36,339 bases of DNA from Tepidimonas sediminis (GCF_007556605.1 NZ_VJND01000018.1:1-36339), one strand, 5' to 3'. Counted from the stretch's first letter, positions 16,767-25,304 are shown. Made by a program: numbers and translations. Notes: generated from the sequence alone by a model not told the origin.

Positions 16767-18263
16767 TCAGTCCGCGGCCTTGACGACGGCGTAGCGCGCC
16801 AGCGTTTTCTGCCGTGCGGCCGCGTGATCGACGATCGGGCGCGGGTAGGTCACCCCGAGCGTGACACCGGCGGCGGCCAGCGCACCGGGGCTGGCCTCCC
16901 ACGGCGCGTGGATGGTCTGGTCGTCCAGTGCGGCCAGCTCCGGCACGTAGCGGCGGATGAACTTGCCGTGCGGGTCGAACTTGCGGCTCTGTGCCACCGG
17001 GTTGAAGATGCGAAAGTACGGCTGCGCGTCGCAGCCGCTGGAGGCGGCCCACTGCCAGCCGCCGTTGTTGGCCGCGAGATCGAAGTCGAGCAGGTGGTCG
17101 GCGAAGTATTGCTCGCCGCGCCGCCAGTCCAGCCCCAGGTCCTTGGTCAGGAAGCTGGCCACCACCATGCGCAGCCGGTTGTGCATGTAGCCGGTCTGGT
17201 TGAGCTGGCGCATCGCCGCATCCACCAGCGGAAAGCCGGTCTGGCCGGCGCACCAGGCGGCGAACAGCGCCTCGGCATGGCGGCCGCGTTCCCAGCGGAT
17301 GCGGTCATATTCGGGCTTGAAGGCGTGGCCGACCACATGGGGGAAGTTGGCCAGGATCTGGTGATAGAAGTCGCGCCAGATCAGCTCGTTGAGCCAGGCG
17401 CTGCCGCCGGCCTGGCCGCGGGCGTGCAGCGCGTGCGCGGCGGCGGCCACCTCGCGGATGCTGAGCGTGCCGAAGCGCAGGTGGGCGCTCAGGTAGCTCG
17501 GCCCCTTGACGCCGGGGAAGTCGCGCGTCTGGTGGTAGCGCTCGATGCGGGTGAGAAAGTCCTCCCACATCGCGCGTGCGCCGCTGGAGCCGGTGCGCAT
17601 CGGCAGCTGGCGCAGGTTGGTGGGGGCAAAGCCCAGGTCCGCCAGCGTCGGCCACCCAGGGGCAAGCTCCTCCGGCACCGGCGCCAGCGCCGCGCCGTGG
17701 CGCTCCACCGGGTAGGCCTTCAGGTGGAAGGGCGTGAGCGCGCGCAGCCACGCGTTCCTGTACGGTGTGAAGACGGTGAACGGGCGGCCGTTGCCGGTGA
17801 GCACCTCGCGCCGCTCGAAGATCACGTGATCCTTGAAGGTGTGCAGCACCGCGCCCTGATGCGCCAGCGCGCCCAGCACGCGCGCGTCGCGCGCCAGCGC
17901 GCAGGGGTCGTCGTCGTGGTTGGCGTACACCGCCTGCGCGCCCAGCTGCGCGGCCAGGCGCGGGATCTCGTCGGCCGCCATCCCGTGGCGCACGATCAGC
18001 CGCACGCCGTCGGTGCCGAACGAGCGGCCCAGCGCGTGCAGCTGGGCGTCCAGGTCCTCCAGCGCCGCCAGGATGAACTCGACGCGCCGGTCGGCGCGCA
18101 GGCCGCGGTCGAGCAGCGGCTGCAGGATGGCCGTGTCGAACACGAACGCACACCAGACGCGCCGGCAGCCGCGCAGCGCGTGGTAGAGCGCGGCGTTGTC
18201 GTGGGCACGCAGGTCGCGGCGGAACCACATCAGGCCGGTGTCGTAACGAGGGGCGGGCGTCAT
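16767..18263 (-). CDS. phrB: Deoxyribodipyrimidine photolyase (class I CPD photolyase)
   Basis: This enzyme repairs cyclobutane pyrimidine dimers with blue light. It has 498 residues: an N-terminal antenna-binding Rossmann domain (WFRRDLRAHDNAAL at 13) and a C-terminal FAD domain. In the FAD domain LNELIWRDFYHQIL, GFPLVDAAMRQL, GYMHNRLRM and the DFDLAANNGGWQW / GCDAQPYFRIFNP block are all intact. The Asn in the last block's FAD-N5 region is conserved, as in DNA photolyases. It is divergent from yqgE (26-base gap) and convergent with rubA. Confidence 0.95.
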   Translation of the reverse strand: MTPAPRYDTGLMWFRRDLRAHDNAALYHALRGCRRVWCAFVFDTAILQPLLDRGLRADRRVEFILAALEDLDAQLHALGRSFGTDGVRLIVRHGMAADEIPRLAAQLGAQAVYANHDDDPCALARDARVLGALAHQGAVLHTFKDHVIFERREVLTGNGRPFTVFTPYRNAWLRALTPFHLKAYPVERHGAALAPVPEELAPGWPTLADLGFAPTNLRQLPMRTGSSGARAMWEDFLTRIERYHQTRDFPGVKGPSYLSAHLRFGTLSIREVAAAAHALHARGQAGGSAWLNELIWRDFYHQILANFPHVVGHAFKPEYDRIRWERGRHAEALFAAWCAGQTGFPLVDAAMRQLNQTGYMHNRLRMVVASFLTKDLGLDWRRGEQYFADHLLDFDLAANNGGWQWAASSGCDAQPYFRIFNPVAQSRKFDPHGKFIRRYVPELAALDDQTIHAPWEASPGALAAAGVTLGVTYPRPIVDHAAARQKTLARYAVVKAAD

Positions 18264-18289
18264 GGAGGCGGGCCGTACAATCGAACGCG

Positions 18290-18958
18290 ATGAGCGTCGA
18301 TGCTACCCCGGTCGATCTGACGAATCATTTTTTGATCGCCATGCCCGGCCTGAACGACGAGCTGTTCGGCCGCAGCGTGGTGTACGTGTGCGAGCACAGT
18401 CCCAAGGGGGCGCTCGGGTTGATCGTCAACAAGCCGGCCGGGGTGACGCTGGGCGAGCTGTTCGAGCGGCTGGAGCTGCCGCTGGGACGCCCGGAGTGGG
18501 CCGGGCAGCCGGTGCTGCGCGGCGGGCCGCTGCAGATGGAGCGCGGCTTCGTGCTGCACGACGACATGGGCGAGCCGGTGCCGGTGCTGGCGCCGCAGGA
18601 GGCGGCGGATCCCACGGCAGATGACGCCGAGGCGCAGGACGAGGGCGCGCGCGCGCGCCCCACCGTGTACGCCTCGTCGCTGAAGGTGGCGGGGGCGGGG
18701 CTGGAGCTGACCACGTCGCGCGACGTGCTGGAGGCGGTGTCGGTCGGCGCCGGCCCGAAGCGTCTGCTGCTGGCGCTGGGCTTCTCGTCGTGGGGCGAGG
18801 GGCAACTCGAGTCCGAGCTCGGCGACAACGCCTGGCTGACGGTACCGGCCGATCCGGCGATCCTGTTCGAGGTGCCGCTGGCGCAGCGCTACGAGCGCGC
18901 GCTGGCGCTGCTGGGGCTGCAGCCGTGGATGCTGACGCCCGGGGCGGGGCGTGCATGA
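18290..18958 (+). CDS. yqgE: YqgE/AlgH family protein (DUF179)
   Basis: This is a 222-residue protein of the conserved YqgE/AlgH family, whose biochemical role is not established. Hallmarks are NHFLIAMPGLND, SVVYVCEHSPKGALGLIVNKP, VLRGGPLQMERGFVLH and LLALGFSSWGEGQLE. An acidic insert (about 101-122) is less conserved. It is the first gene of a tightly packed operon and is joined to ruvX by an ATGA overlap. A -10-like TACAAT lies at 18276-18281, but I see no matching -35. Confidence 0.93.
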   Translation: MSVDATPVDLTNHFLIAMPGLNDELFGRSVVYVCEHSPKGALGLIVNKPAGVTLGELFERLELPLGRPEWAGQPVLRGGPLQMERGFVLHDDMGEPVPVLAPQEAADPTADDAEAQDEGARARPTVYASSLKVAGAGLELTTSRDVLEAVSVGAGPKRLLLALGFSSWGEGQLESELGDNAWLTVPADPAILFEVPLAQRYERALALLGLQPWMLTPGAGRA

Positions 18959-19365
18959 ACGTCTGGGGCAAGGTGCCGCCGCAGGCGCAGACCTTCCTCG
19001 GCTTGGACTGGGGGCTCAAGCGCATCGGCGTGGCCAGCGGCAACCGCATCACCGGCACCGCCTCGCCGCTGGTCACGGTGGTCGAGCAGGGCGAGGCGCG
19101 CTGGGCGCGGCTGCAGGCGCTGGTGCGCGAATGGCGCCCCGACGCGCTGGTGGTGGGCGTGCCGCTGCACCCCGACGGCGCCGCGCACGAGCAGACGCGG
19201 CAGGCGCAGCGCTTCGCGCGTCGGCTGCACGGGCGGCTGGGCCTGCCGGTGGTGGAGGTGGACGAGCGCTACAGCACCACCGAGGCGCTGGCCGCCGGCG
19301 CGCGCGACGCCGACGCGGCGGCGGCCTGCATCATCCTGGAGCAGTATCTGAGGAGCTTGTCATGA
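18955..19365 (+). CDS. ruvX: Putative pre-16S rRNA nuclease RuvX (YqgF)
   Basis: This 136-residue RNase H-fold nuclease is linked in E. coli to 16S rRNA 5' end maturation and is often annotated as a Holliday-junction resolvase. The first catalytic Asp is Asp18 in LGLDWGLKRIGVA. VVGVPLHPDG and VEVDERYSTTEA follow, and the C-terminal Asp lies in DADAAAACIILEQYL. The ATG at 18955 overlaps the yqgE stop by four bases, and the gene ends in an ATGA overlap with pyrR. Confidence 0.93.
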   Translation: MNVWGKVPPQAQTFLGLDWGLKRIGVASGNRITGTASPLVTVVEQGEARWARLQALVREWRPDALVVGVPLHPDGAAHEQTRQAQRFARRLHGRLGLPVVEVDERYSTTEALAAGARDADAAAACIILEQYLRSLS

Positions 19366-19919
19366 ACGCAGCCTCGCCCCCGGCCGCGGGGGCGCTCACG
19401 CTGGACGCCGAGGCGCTCTACGCCGAGCTCAAGCGCGCCGTGCAGGCGCTGCTGGCCGCCGGGCCGCAGCCGACGCACCTGGTCGGGGTGGCCTCGGGCG
19501 GCGCGTGGCTGGCCGAGCGGCTGCAGCGCGAGCTCGGCCTGCCCGGTCAGGCCGGCGTGGTGGCCTCCACGCTGCACCGTGACGACTACGCACAGCGGGG
19601 TCTGAGCGCCAGCGCGGCGCAGACGCGTCTGCCGTTCGAGGTCGACGGCGCGCACATCCTGCTCGTCGACGACGTGCTCTACACCGGCCGCACGCTGCGC
19701 GCGGTGCTCAACGAGCTGTTCGACCACGGGCGGCCTGCGAGCGTGCGGCTGGCGGTGCTGGTGGACCGCGGCGGGCGCGAGCTGCCGGTGGCGGCGGACG
19801 CCGCCGCGGTGCGCCTGCCGCTGCCGCCGCAGCAGTCGTTCGAGCTGACCCGCGGCGAGGACGGCCGCTTCGGCTTCGTGCTGCTGGAGCACGGCCGGCC
19901 GGTGGAGGCGGCGCGATGA
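19362..19919 (+). CDS. pyrR: PyrR: pyrimidine operon regulator / uracil phosphoribosyltransferase
   Basis: This 185-residue phosphoribosyltransferase has the PRPP loop [16 protein letters not shown] and the family ending [16 protein letters not shown]. In Gram-positives PyrR binds pyr mRNA to attenuate transcription. Whether it does so here is unknown, and no attenuator is visible because the junctions on both sides are four-base overlaps. Its place directly before pyrB supports a pyrimidine role. Confidence 0.9.
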   Translation: MNAASPPAAGALTLDAEALYAELKRAVQALLAAGPQPTHLVGVASGGAWLAERLQRELGLPGQAGVVASTLHRDDYAQRGLSASAAQTRLPFEVDGAHILLVDDVLYTGRTLRAVLNELFDHGRPASVRLAVLVDRGGRELPVAADAAAVRLPLPPQQSFELTRGEDGRFGFVLLEHGRPVEAAR

Positions 19920-20875
19920 GACGGCCCAATCCTCAGCTCAACCGGCACGGCGAGCTCATCCACCTGCTGTCCACCGAGGGGCTGCCGCGCGAGATCCTGC
20001 TGCAGATTCTGGACACCGCGCAGCAGTTCGTCGGCGTCAACGCGCGCGAGGTCAAGAAGGTGCCGCTGCTGCGCGGCAAGAGCGTCTTCAACCTGTTCTT
20101 CGAGAACAGCACGCGCACCCGCACGACCTTCGAGATCGCCGCCACGCGCCTGTCGGCCGACGTGTTCAACCTCGACATCGCGCGCTCCTCCACCGCCAAG
20201 GGCGAGACGCTGCTGGACACCATCGCCAACCTGTCGGCGATGGCCGCCGACATCTTCGTCGTGCGCCACGGCGAGTCCGGCGCGCCGTACCTGATCGCGC
20301 AGCACGTGGCGCCGCACGTGCACGTGATCAACGCCGGCGACGGCCGCCACGCGCACCCGACGCAGGGGCTGCTCGACATGTACACCATCCGCCACTACAA
20401 GGGCGACTTCACGAACCTGTCGGTGGCCATCGTGGGCGACGTGCTGCACTCGCGCGTGGCGCGCTCCGACATCCATGCGCTGACGACGCTGGGCTGCCCG
20501 GACGTGCGCGTGGTGGGGCCGCGCACGCTGGTGCCGAGCGACCTGTCGCACCTGGGCGTGCGCGTTTGCCATGCGCTGGAGGAGGGCATCCGCGACTGCG
20601 ACGTGGTCATCGCCCTGCGGCTGCAGAACGAGCGCATGAGCGGGGCGCTGCTGCCCTCCAGCCAGGAGTACTTCAAGAGCTTCGGTCTGACGCCGGAGCG
20701 CCTGCGCTGGGCCAAGCCCGACGCCATCGTCATGCACCCGGGGCCGGTCAACCGCGGCGTCGAGATCGCCTCCAGCGTCGTCGACGGCGCGCAAAGCGTC
20801 GTGCTGCCGCAGGTGACCTTCGGCGTCGCGGTGCGCATGGCGGTCATGGGCATCATCGCGGGGAACGAGGCATGA
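19916..20875 (+). CDS. pyrB: Aspartate carbamoyltransferase catalytic subunit
   Basis: This enzyme makes carbamoyl-aspartate in de novo pyrimidine synthesis. It has 319 residues. The carbamoyl-phosphate loop [11 protein letters not shown], the STAKGET loop with its active-site Lys, [12 protein letters not shown] and [12 protein letters not shown] are all intact. No pyrI follows; instead comes a dihydroorotase-like gene, as in the ATCase class of Pseudomonas where PyrB pairs with a non-catalytic DHOase. ATGA overlaps occur at both ends. Confidence 0.97.
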   Translation: MRRPNPQLNRHGELIHLLSTEGLPREILLQILDTAQQFVGVNAREVKKVPLLRGKSVFNLFFENSTRTRTTFEIAATRLSADVFNLDIARSSTAKGETLLDTIANLSAMAADIFVVRHGESGAPYLIAQHVAPHVHVINAGDGRHAHPTQGLLDMYTIRHYKGDFTNLSVAIVGDVLHSRVARSDIHALTTLGCPDVRVVGPRTLVPSDLSHLGVRVCHALEEGIRDCDVVIALRLQNERMSGALLPSSQEYFKSFGLTPERLRWAKPDAIVMHPGPVNRGVEIASSVVDGAQSVVLPQVTFGVAVRMAVMGIIAGNEA

Positions 20876-22194
20876 GGATCCTGATACGCCAGGGCCGGGT
20901 CATCGACCCCGCCAGCGGCACCGACCGCGTGGCCGACGTGGCCATCGCCGCCGGCCGCATCATCGGCATCGGTGCGGTGCCGTCCGACTTCGCGCCCAAC
21001 CGCGTCCTGGAGGCGGCCGGCTGCTGGGTGCTGCCGGGGCTGGTGGACCTGTGCGTGCGCCTGCGCGAGCCGGGCGGTGAGCACGCCGGCCTGCTGGAAA
21101 GCGAGAGCGCCGCCGCGGTGGCCGGCGGTGTCACCAGCCTGGTCTGCCCTCCGGACACCGACCCGGTGCTGGACGAGCCGGGGCTGGTGGACATGCTGCG
21201 CAGCCGCGCCGCGGCGCTGCACCGCAGCCGCGTCTTTCCGCTCGGGGCGTTGACGCGGGGGCTGGCCGGCGAGGTGCTGGCCGAGATGGTGCAGCTGTCC
21301 GAGCGCGGCTGCGTCGGGTTCAGCCAGGCCGATCGCCCGATCGTCAACACGCAGGTGCTGCAGCGCGCCTTCCAGTACGCCGCCACGTTCGGCTTCAGCC
21401 TGTGGCTGCGGCCGCAGGAGCCGTGGCTGTCCAAGGGCGTCATGGCCAGCGGGCCGCTGGCCACGCGGCTGGGCCTGCCCGGGGTGCCGGCGGCAGCGGA
21501 GGTGATCGCGCTGCAGACGATGCTCGAGCTCCTGCGCGGCGTGGTCGGCACCGCCGATCCGGCGCCGTTGCGGCTGCACGTCAGCTGCCTGAGCACCGCG
21601 GCCGGCGTCGAGCTGGTGCGCCGCGCCAAGGCCGAGGGCCTGCCGGTGACCGCCGACGTCAGCGTGCACAACCTGCTGCTGACCGACACCGACATCGGCT
21701 ACTACGACACGCGGCTGCGTCTGCTGCCCCCGGTGCGTCAGCAGCGTGACCGCGCGGCGCTGCGCCAGGGGCTGGCCGACGGCACGATCGACGCGCTCGT
21801 GTCGGACCACACGCCGGTGTCGGCCGACGACAAGCTGCTGCCGTTCGGCGAGGCCGCCCCCGGCGCCACCGCGGTGGAGCTGCTGGCGGGGCTGGCGCTG
21901 AAGTGGGCCGAGCAGGACGGCGTGCCGCTGGCGCGCGCGCTGGAGGTCATCACCGCCGGGCCGGCGCGGGTGCTGGGGGCGCGGCTCGGCACGCTGCAGG
22001 CCAGCGTCGGGCGGCTGGTGGTGGGCGGCGTGGCCGACGTGTGCGTGCTCGACCCCGCCGCGCCGTGGCGGGTGGAGCCGGCGGCGCTGGTCAGCCAGTC
22101 GCGCCACACGCCGTTCGAGGGGCACGAGCTGCCGGCGCGCGTGCGTGCCACGCTGGTGGGCGGGCACATCGCGCACGAGGCCGATGCCCGCTGA
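20872..22194 (+). CDS. pyrX: Dihydroorotase-like protein, probably non-catalytic (PyrX / PyrC')
   Basis: This 440-residue amidohydrolase-fold protein is usually annotated as PyrC. In active dihydroorotases the first zinc motif reads DxHxHxREPG. Here it is Asp59-Leu-Cys61-Val-Arg63-Leu-Arg-Glu-Pro-Gly, so both histidines are gone. HVSCLST and SDHTP keep some later positions, but the usual APH after the last Asp is lost. In Pseudomonas such proteins serve as structural partners of PyrB, and I infer the same here. An active PyrC should be encoded elsewhere. It is coupled to pyrB by ATGA and overlaps plsC by 11 bases. Confidence 0.9.
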   Translation: MRILIRQGRVIDPASGTDRVADVAIAAGRIIGIGAVPSDFAPNRVLEAAGCWVLPGLVDLCVRLREPGGEHAGLLESESAAAVAGGVTSLVCPPDTDPVLDEPGLVDMLRSRAAALHRSRVFPLGALTRGLAGEVLAEMVQLSERGCVGFSQADRPIVNTQVLQRAFQYAATFGFSLWLRPQEPWLSKGVMASGPLATRLGLPGVPAAAEVIALQTMLELLRGVVGTADPAPLRLHVSCLSTAAGVELVRRAKAEGLPVTADVSVHNLLLTDTDIGYYDTRLRLLPPVRQQRDRAALRQGLADGTIDALVSDHTPVSADDKLLPFGEAAPGATAVELLAGLALKWAEQDGVPLARALEVITAGPARVLGARLGTLQASVGRLVVGGVADVCVLDPAAPWRVEPAALVSQSRHTPFEGHELPARVRATLVGGHIAHEADAR

Positions 22195-22993
22195 GCCGGC
22201 CCGTCACCGCCGCCCCTGGCCGCTGGCGCTGCTGCGCGCGCTGCGGCTGCTGGGGCACGTGCTGCGCGGCCTGTGGACGGTGCGGCGCCACTTTCCGCGC
22301 TGGGACGAGGCCGAGCGCGCACGGCGCGTGCAGGCGTGGTCGGCGCAGCTGCTCGAGCTGCTGGGCGTGCCGCTGCGCCAGCAGGGCGAACCGCCCCCGC
22401 CGGGCAGCCTGGTCGTGGCCAATCACGTGTCGTGGCTGGATATCCTGGCGGTCGACGCCGCGCGGCCGTGCCGCTTCATCGCCAAGGCCGACGTGCACCG
22501 CTGGCCGCTGCTGGGGGCGCTGGTGGCCGGCGCCGGCACGCTGTTCATCGAGCGCTCGAGCCGCCGCGACGCGCTGCGCGTGGTGCACCAGGCGGCCGAG
22601 CGGCTGCGCGCCGGTGACGTGCTGGCGTTCTTCCCCGAAGGCACGACCAGCGACGGCCACACGGTGCTGCCGTTTCACGCCAACCTGCTGCAGGCCGCGG
22701 TCGTCACCGATGCACCGGTGGTGCCGCTCGGGGTCGCGTATCGCCGTGCCGGTGACGCGCCGGGGCGACGCCATGATGCTCCCGCCTACGTCGGCGACAT
22801 GACGCTGCTGACCTCGCTGTGGCGCGTGCTGCGCGCGGCGGATCTGGAGGCGGAGCTGCGCTGGGGCACGCCGCAGCGTGCCGCCGGGCGCGACCGCCGC
22901 GCCTGGGCCGCCGACCTGCGCGCCGAGGTGGCGCGGCTGGCCGGGCTGCCGCCGCCGGCGTCGCCTGCTGGCGCGGGCACGGGGGGTGACTGA
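22184..22993 (+). CDS. plsC: 1-acyl-sn-glycerol-3-phosphate acyltransferase (PlsC family)
   Basis: This membrane-associated acyltransferase of phospholipid synthesis makes phosphatidate from lysophosphatidate. It has 269 residues. The catalytic HX4D motif is His81-to-Asp86 in NHVSWLD. The glycerol-phosphate-binding motif is FFPEGTTSDG (149-158), and PVVPLGVAY follows. A hydrophobic amphipathic stretch (12-35) may anchor it. I chose the ATG at 22184, which overlaps pyrX by 11 bases; an upstream in-frame ATG at 22145 adds only non-conserved residues. A role in ornithine-lipid acylation cannot be excluded. Confidence 0.9.
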   Translation: MPAEPARHRRPWPLALLRALRLLGHVLRGLWTVRRHFPRWDEAERARRVQAWSAQLLELLGVPLRQQGEPPPPGSLVVANHVSWLDILAVDAARPCRFIAKADVHRWPLLGALVAGAGTLFIERSSRRDALRVVHQAAERLRAGDVLAFFPEGTTSDGHTVLPFHANLLQAAVVTDAPVVPLGVAYRRAGDAPGRRHDAPAYVGDMTLLTSLWRVLRAADLEAELRWGTPQRAAGRDRRAWAADLRAEVARLAGLPPPASPAGAGTGGD

Positions 22994-23029
22994 CGGGCGC
23001 GGCCGCTTCGAGCACAATCGCGCCCCATC

Positions 23030-24058
23030 ATGCTGCAACATTTTCGTTTCTCGTTCGCCTTTTCGGCCGTCTGCCTGGGGCTGGCGGCCTGGTGGGGGCT
23101 GCAGTCGCCGCTGGGGCTGTGGACGGCGCTGTGGCTGACCGCGGTGCTGGCGGTGCTGGAGGTAAGCCTCTCGTTCGACAACGCGGTGGTCAATGCCAGC
23201 GTGCTGCGCGGCATGAGCCGGCTGTGGCAGCAGCTGTTCCTGACGGTGGGCATCCTGATCGCGGTCTTCGGCATGCGGCTGGTGTTTCCGATCGTCATCG
23301 TGGCGGTGGCGGCGGACATGGGCTGGATGGACACCGTGCGGCTGGCGCTGCAGCGTCCGGACGATTACGCGCGCGTGCTCACCAGCGTCTATCCGGTCAT
23401 CTCGGCCTTCGGCGGCACCTTCCTGCTGCTGGTGTTCCTGAACTTCCTGTTCGACGCCGACAAGGAGACGCACTGGCTCGGCGTGCTGGAGCGGCGCATG
23501 GTGCGCGCGGCCAAGTTCGACGAGATCGCCGTGTTCGTGGCGCTGCTGGTGGTGTTCTCGACGCGCTGGTGGGTGCCCGAGGTGGAGCAGAACCGCGTCT
23601 TCGTCGCCGGCATCGCCGGCATCCTGCTGTACCTGGCGGTCGATGCCGTCGGCGCCCTCTTCAACGACGAGGAGGAGGGACGCGCGGCGGTGGCCACCGT
23701 GCAGCGCAGCGGCTTTGCGGGCTTTCTCTACCTGGAGGTGCTCGACGCGTCGTTCTCGTTCGACGGCGTCATCGGGGCGTTCGCGATCACCAAGGACGTG
23801 GTCATCATCATGCTGGGCTTGGCCATCGGCGCCATTTTCGTGCGCTCGATGACGGTCTACCTCGTGCGCCGCGGCACCCTGCAGGCGTACCGCTACCTCG
23901 AGCACGGCGCGCACTACGCCATCGGGGCGCTGGCGGCGATCATGCTGATGGGCACGGTGGTGCACGTGCCGGAGGTCGTCACCGGCCTGATCGGCGTGGC
24001 CTTCATCGCTGCGTCGGTGCTGTCGTCGCTGCGCGAGCGTCAGCGCGCCGCCGACTGA
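23030..24058 (+). CDS. DUF475 family integral membrane protein (TerC-like)
   Basis: This 342-residue polytopic membrane protein has about eight or nine hydrophobic helices. Two repeated acidic intramembrane motifs are its hallmark: LEVSLSFDNAVVNA (44-57) and LEVLDASFSFDGVIGAFA (about 237-254). The second mirrors the first, as in TerC/Alx-type proteins implicated in metal (Mn) handling. DUF475 itself has no proven function. It starts 36 bases after plsC and may be the operon's last gene or have its own promoter (CACAAT at 23013-23018). It converges with the lipoprotein gene, the two overlapping by 19 bases. Confidence 0.88.
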   Translation: MLQHFRFSFAFSAVCLGLAAWWGLQSPLGLWTALWLTAVLAVLEVSLSFDNAVVNASVLRGMSRLWQQLFLTVGILIAVFGMRLVFPIVIVAVAADMGWMDTVRLALQRPDDYARVLTSVYPVISAFGGTFLLLVFLNFLFDADKETHWLGVLERRMVRAAKFDEIAVFVALLVVFSTRWWVPEVEQNRVFVAGIAGILLYLAVDAVGALFNDEEEGRAAVATVQRSGFAGFLYLEVLDASFSFDGVIGAFAITKDVVIIMLGLAIGAIFVRSMTVYLVRRGTLQAYRYLEHGAHYAIGALAAIMLMGTVVHVPEVVTGLIGVAFIAASVLSSLRERQRAAD

Positions 24059-24687
24059 GCGTCAACCGGCTCGGGCGCACCCTGCGCCACCGCGCGCCCC
24101 TTCGTGCGGCTGGCCTGGCGCGGCGCCGGCTTGGGTGACGGCGCCGCCGCGGGCAGCCGATCCAGCTGTCCCTCGGTCAGGGTGTCGAGCTGGAAGCGCC
24201 CGCTCCTGTCCCACAGCCAGCTGTCGGTGTAGACGACGCTGCCCAGGCGCTGCGGCGCCGGGTAGGGTGCGGCGGCCAGCACCATGCGCTCGATCTCGGC
24301 CTTGACGTGCGGTACGTGGTCGGGCGCGCGCATCCATTCGAAGTGCTGCACCTCGCCGCGCGGGCCGATGGTGACGCGCATCACGCCCACCGCCTGCAGC
24401 AGCGGCGGCAGCTTGCCGCGGAAGACGCGCTCGCCGTAGCGCTCGTAGAGATGGCCGGCGCCGTCGCGGCGGTATTCGCGCTCGCTGCTGGCCAGCGAGA
24501 CCTTGCCGGAGAAGGGCGGCTCGACCACGCGCGGCGCCTCGGGAACGGGCGCCGGGGTGGCCACCACCGGGGCGGCGGGCTCGGGCGCCGGGGCCACCGG
24601 CTTGGGGGGAGCGGTGGTGCAGCCGGCCAGCCAGCCGGTCAGGGCCGCGCCGGCGGCCACCATCGTCCATCGGGTCATGCGCTGCAT
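24040..24687 (-). CDS. Putative lipoprotein with TonB-like C-terminal region
   Basis: This is an exported protein of 215 residues. The signal peptide MQRMTRWTMVAAGAALTGWLAGC ends in the lipobox LAGC with Cys23. It is followed by a Pro/Ala-rich linker (24-60) and a globular part (about 65-165) with VMRVTIGPRGEVQHFEWMRAPDH. That pattern recalls the TonB C-terminal fold, though the similarity is by eye only. The tail is basic and Pro-rich. I chose the ATG at 24687 because it gives a clean signal peptide with AGGA upstream; the frame stays open further but encodes low-complexity sequence. Function is unknown. Its 3' end overlaps the DUF475 gene by 19 bases. Confidence 0.8.
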   Translation of the reverse strand: MQRMTRWTMVAAGAALTGWLAGCTTAPPKPVAPAPEPAAPVVATPAPVPEAPRVVEPPFSGKVSLASSEREYRRDGAGHLYERYGERVFRGKLPPLLQAVGVMRVTIGPRGEVQHFEWMRAPDHVPHVKAEIERMVLAAAPYPAPQRLGSVVYTDSWLWDRSGRFQLDTLTEGQLDRLPAAAPSPKPAPRQASRTKGRAVAQGAPEPVDAQSAAR

Positions 24688-24814
24688 CGTCCTGAGGCCT
24701 CGTCGAGTGGCGGGCCGGCGCGCTGCCGGCCCTGGGTGGACGGATTGTGGCGCATCCGCCGGGCTTTGGGGAGGGGGCTTCAGGCCGCGGTGCCGGCCCC
24801 GTCGCCCGCCCGGA
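24688..24814. other. Non-coding gap before integrase remnant
   Basis: I see no gene, tRNA, hairpin with T-run or clear repeat here. It must hold the promoter of the lipoprotein gene on the minus strand, but no good hexamer pair stands out. The integrase-like reading begins at about 24818. Confidence 0.5.
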
Positions 24815-24817
24815 GCC

Positions 24818-25072
24818 CTGCATGGCCTGCGCCGTTCTTTCAAGAGCCTGTCCGGGTGGGTCGGGGTGCCTGCAGGCGTGGTGGCGCAGATCATGGGTCA
24901 CAAGCCCGGCGCCATCGCCGAACGGCACTACACCGTGCGCCCGCTTGACCTGCTGGCGCAGTGGCACGCCAAGATCGAGGGGTGGACCCTGCAGCAGGCC
25001 GCCATCGAAGCGCCGGCCAGGAGGCGGCGCAACGGCGGCGCGTGGTGGTGTGACCCGGTCCCGCCTGAATGA
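24818..25072 (+). pseudogene. C-terminal remnant of a tyrosine recombinase (phage/island integrase)
   Basis: About 84 codons read LHGLRRSFKSL, then GVPAGVVAQIMGHKP, then AERHYTVRPLDLL and QWHAKIEGWTLQQA. This is the end of an integrase catalytic domain: the HxLRR box with the second Arg, the GHKP box and the catalytic Tyr in ERHY. Everything upstream is missing; the same frame before 24818 is low-complexity sequence without integrase character. The fragment has no start and cannot be active. It lies about 150 bases from the 3' end of tRNA-Lys, the usual place for an integrase of a tRNA-targeting element. Confidence 0.82.
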
Positions 25073-25214
25073 CCTGCTGCGCGGGCGGCTGAGCCGCTTT
25101 TCGCTGGACGCGCTGGTCAACCAGGCCAGCGCCGCCGGGCTGTTCGTGCGGATCGAGGGGTTGTCACGATTTGGTCACGCCGGCGAAGTGACAGAAAGCA
25201 GGAATGCCGCGTAA
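25050..25214 (+). pseudogene. Fragment of an XRE/HTH-type regulator (HigA-like C-terminal half)
   Basis: In a frame different from the integrase remnant, 54 codons read VTRSRLNDLLRGRL, SRFSLDALVNQASAAGL and FVRIEG. This resembles the second half of small XRE-family regulators, whose recognition helix and following helix read like RVSDLLRGK..FSLDALV. The N-terminal half is absent and the C-terminal tail is unlike the family. It overlaps the end of the integrase frame by 23 bases, which suggests a deletion joined two element genes. Recognition is by eye. Confidence 0.6.
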
Positions 25215-25228
25215 CCTGTCGATTGGCT

Positions 25229-25304
25229 TGGTGGGTCCTGTAGGATTCGAACCTACGACCTACGGATTAAGAGTCCGCTGCTCTACCAGCTGAGCTAAGA
25301 ACCC
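25229..25304 (-). tRNA. tRNA-Lys (anticodon CTT)
   Basis: The 76-base cloverleaf on the minus strand starts GGGTTCT and ends AGGACCC-A-CCA, with CCA encoded. The anticodon loop CTCTTAA has CTT at 25269-25271, and the T-loop is GGTTCGAATCC. It lies 6 bases downstream of tRNA-Ala and is probably cotranscribed with it. The integrase remnant lies beyond its 3' end. Confidence 0.97.

Noticed and set aside
14320-16794. 824-codon plus-strand frame across hemL and the ThiD-like gene
   Set aside because: It is a shadow of hemL and thiD-like on the other strand with typical shadow composition and no ribosome site.
25160-25200. GTCAC...GTGAC inverted repeat below tRNA-Lys as a terminator
   Set aside because: The stem is only five pairs with a nine-base loop, and no T-run follows on the minus strand.
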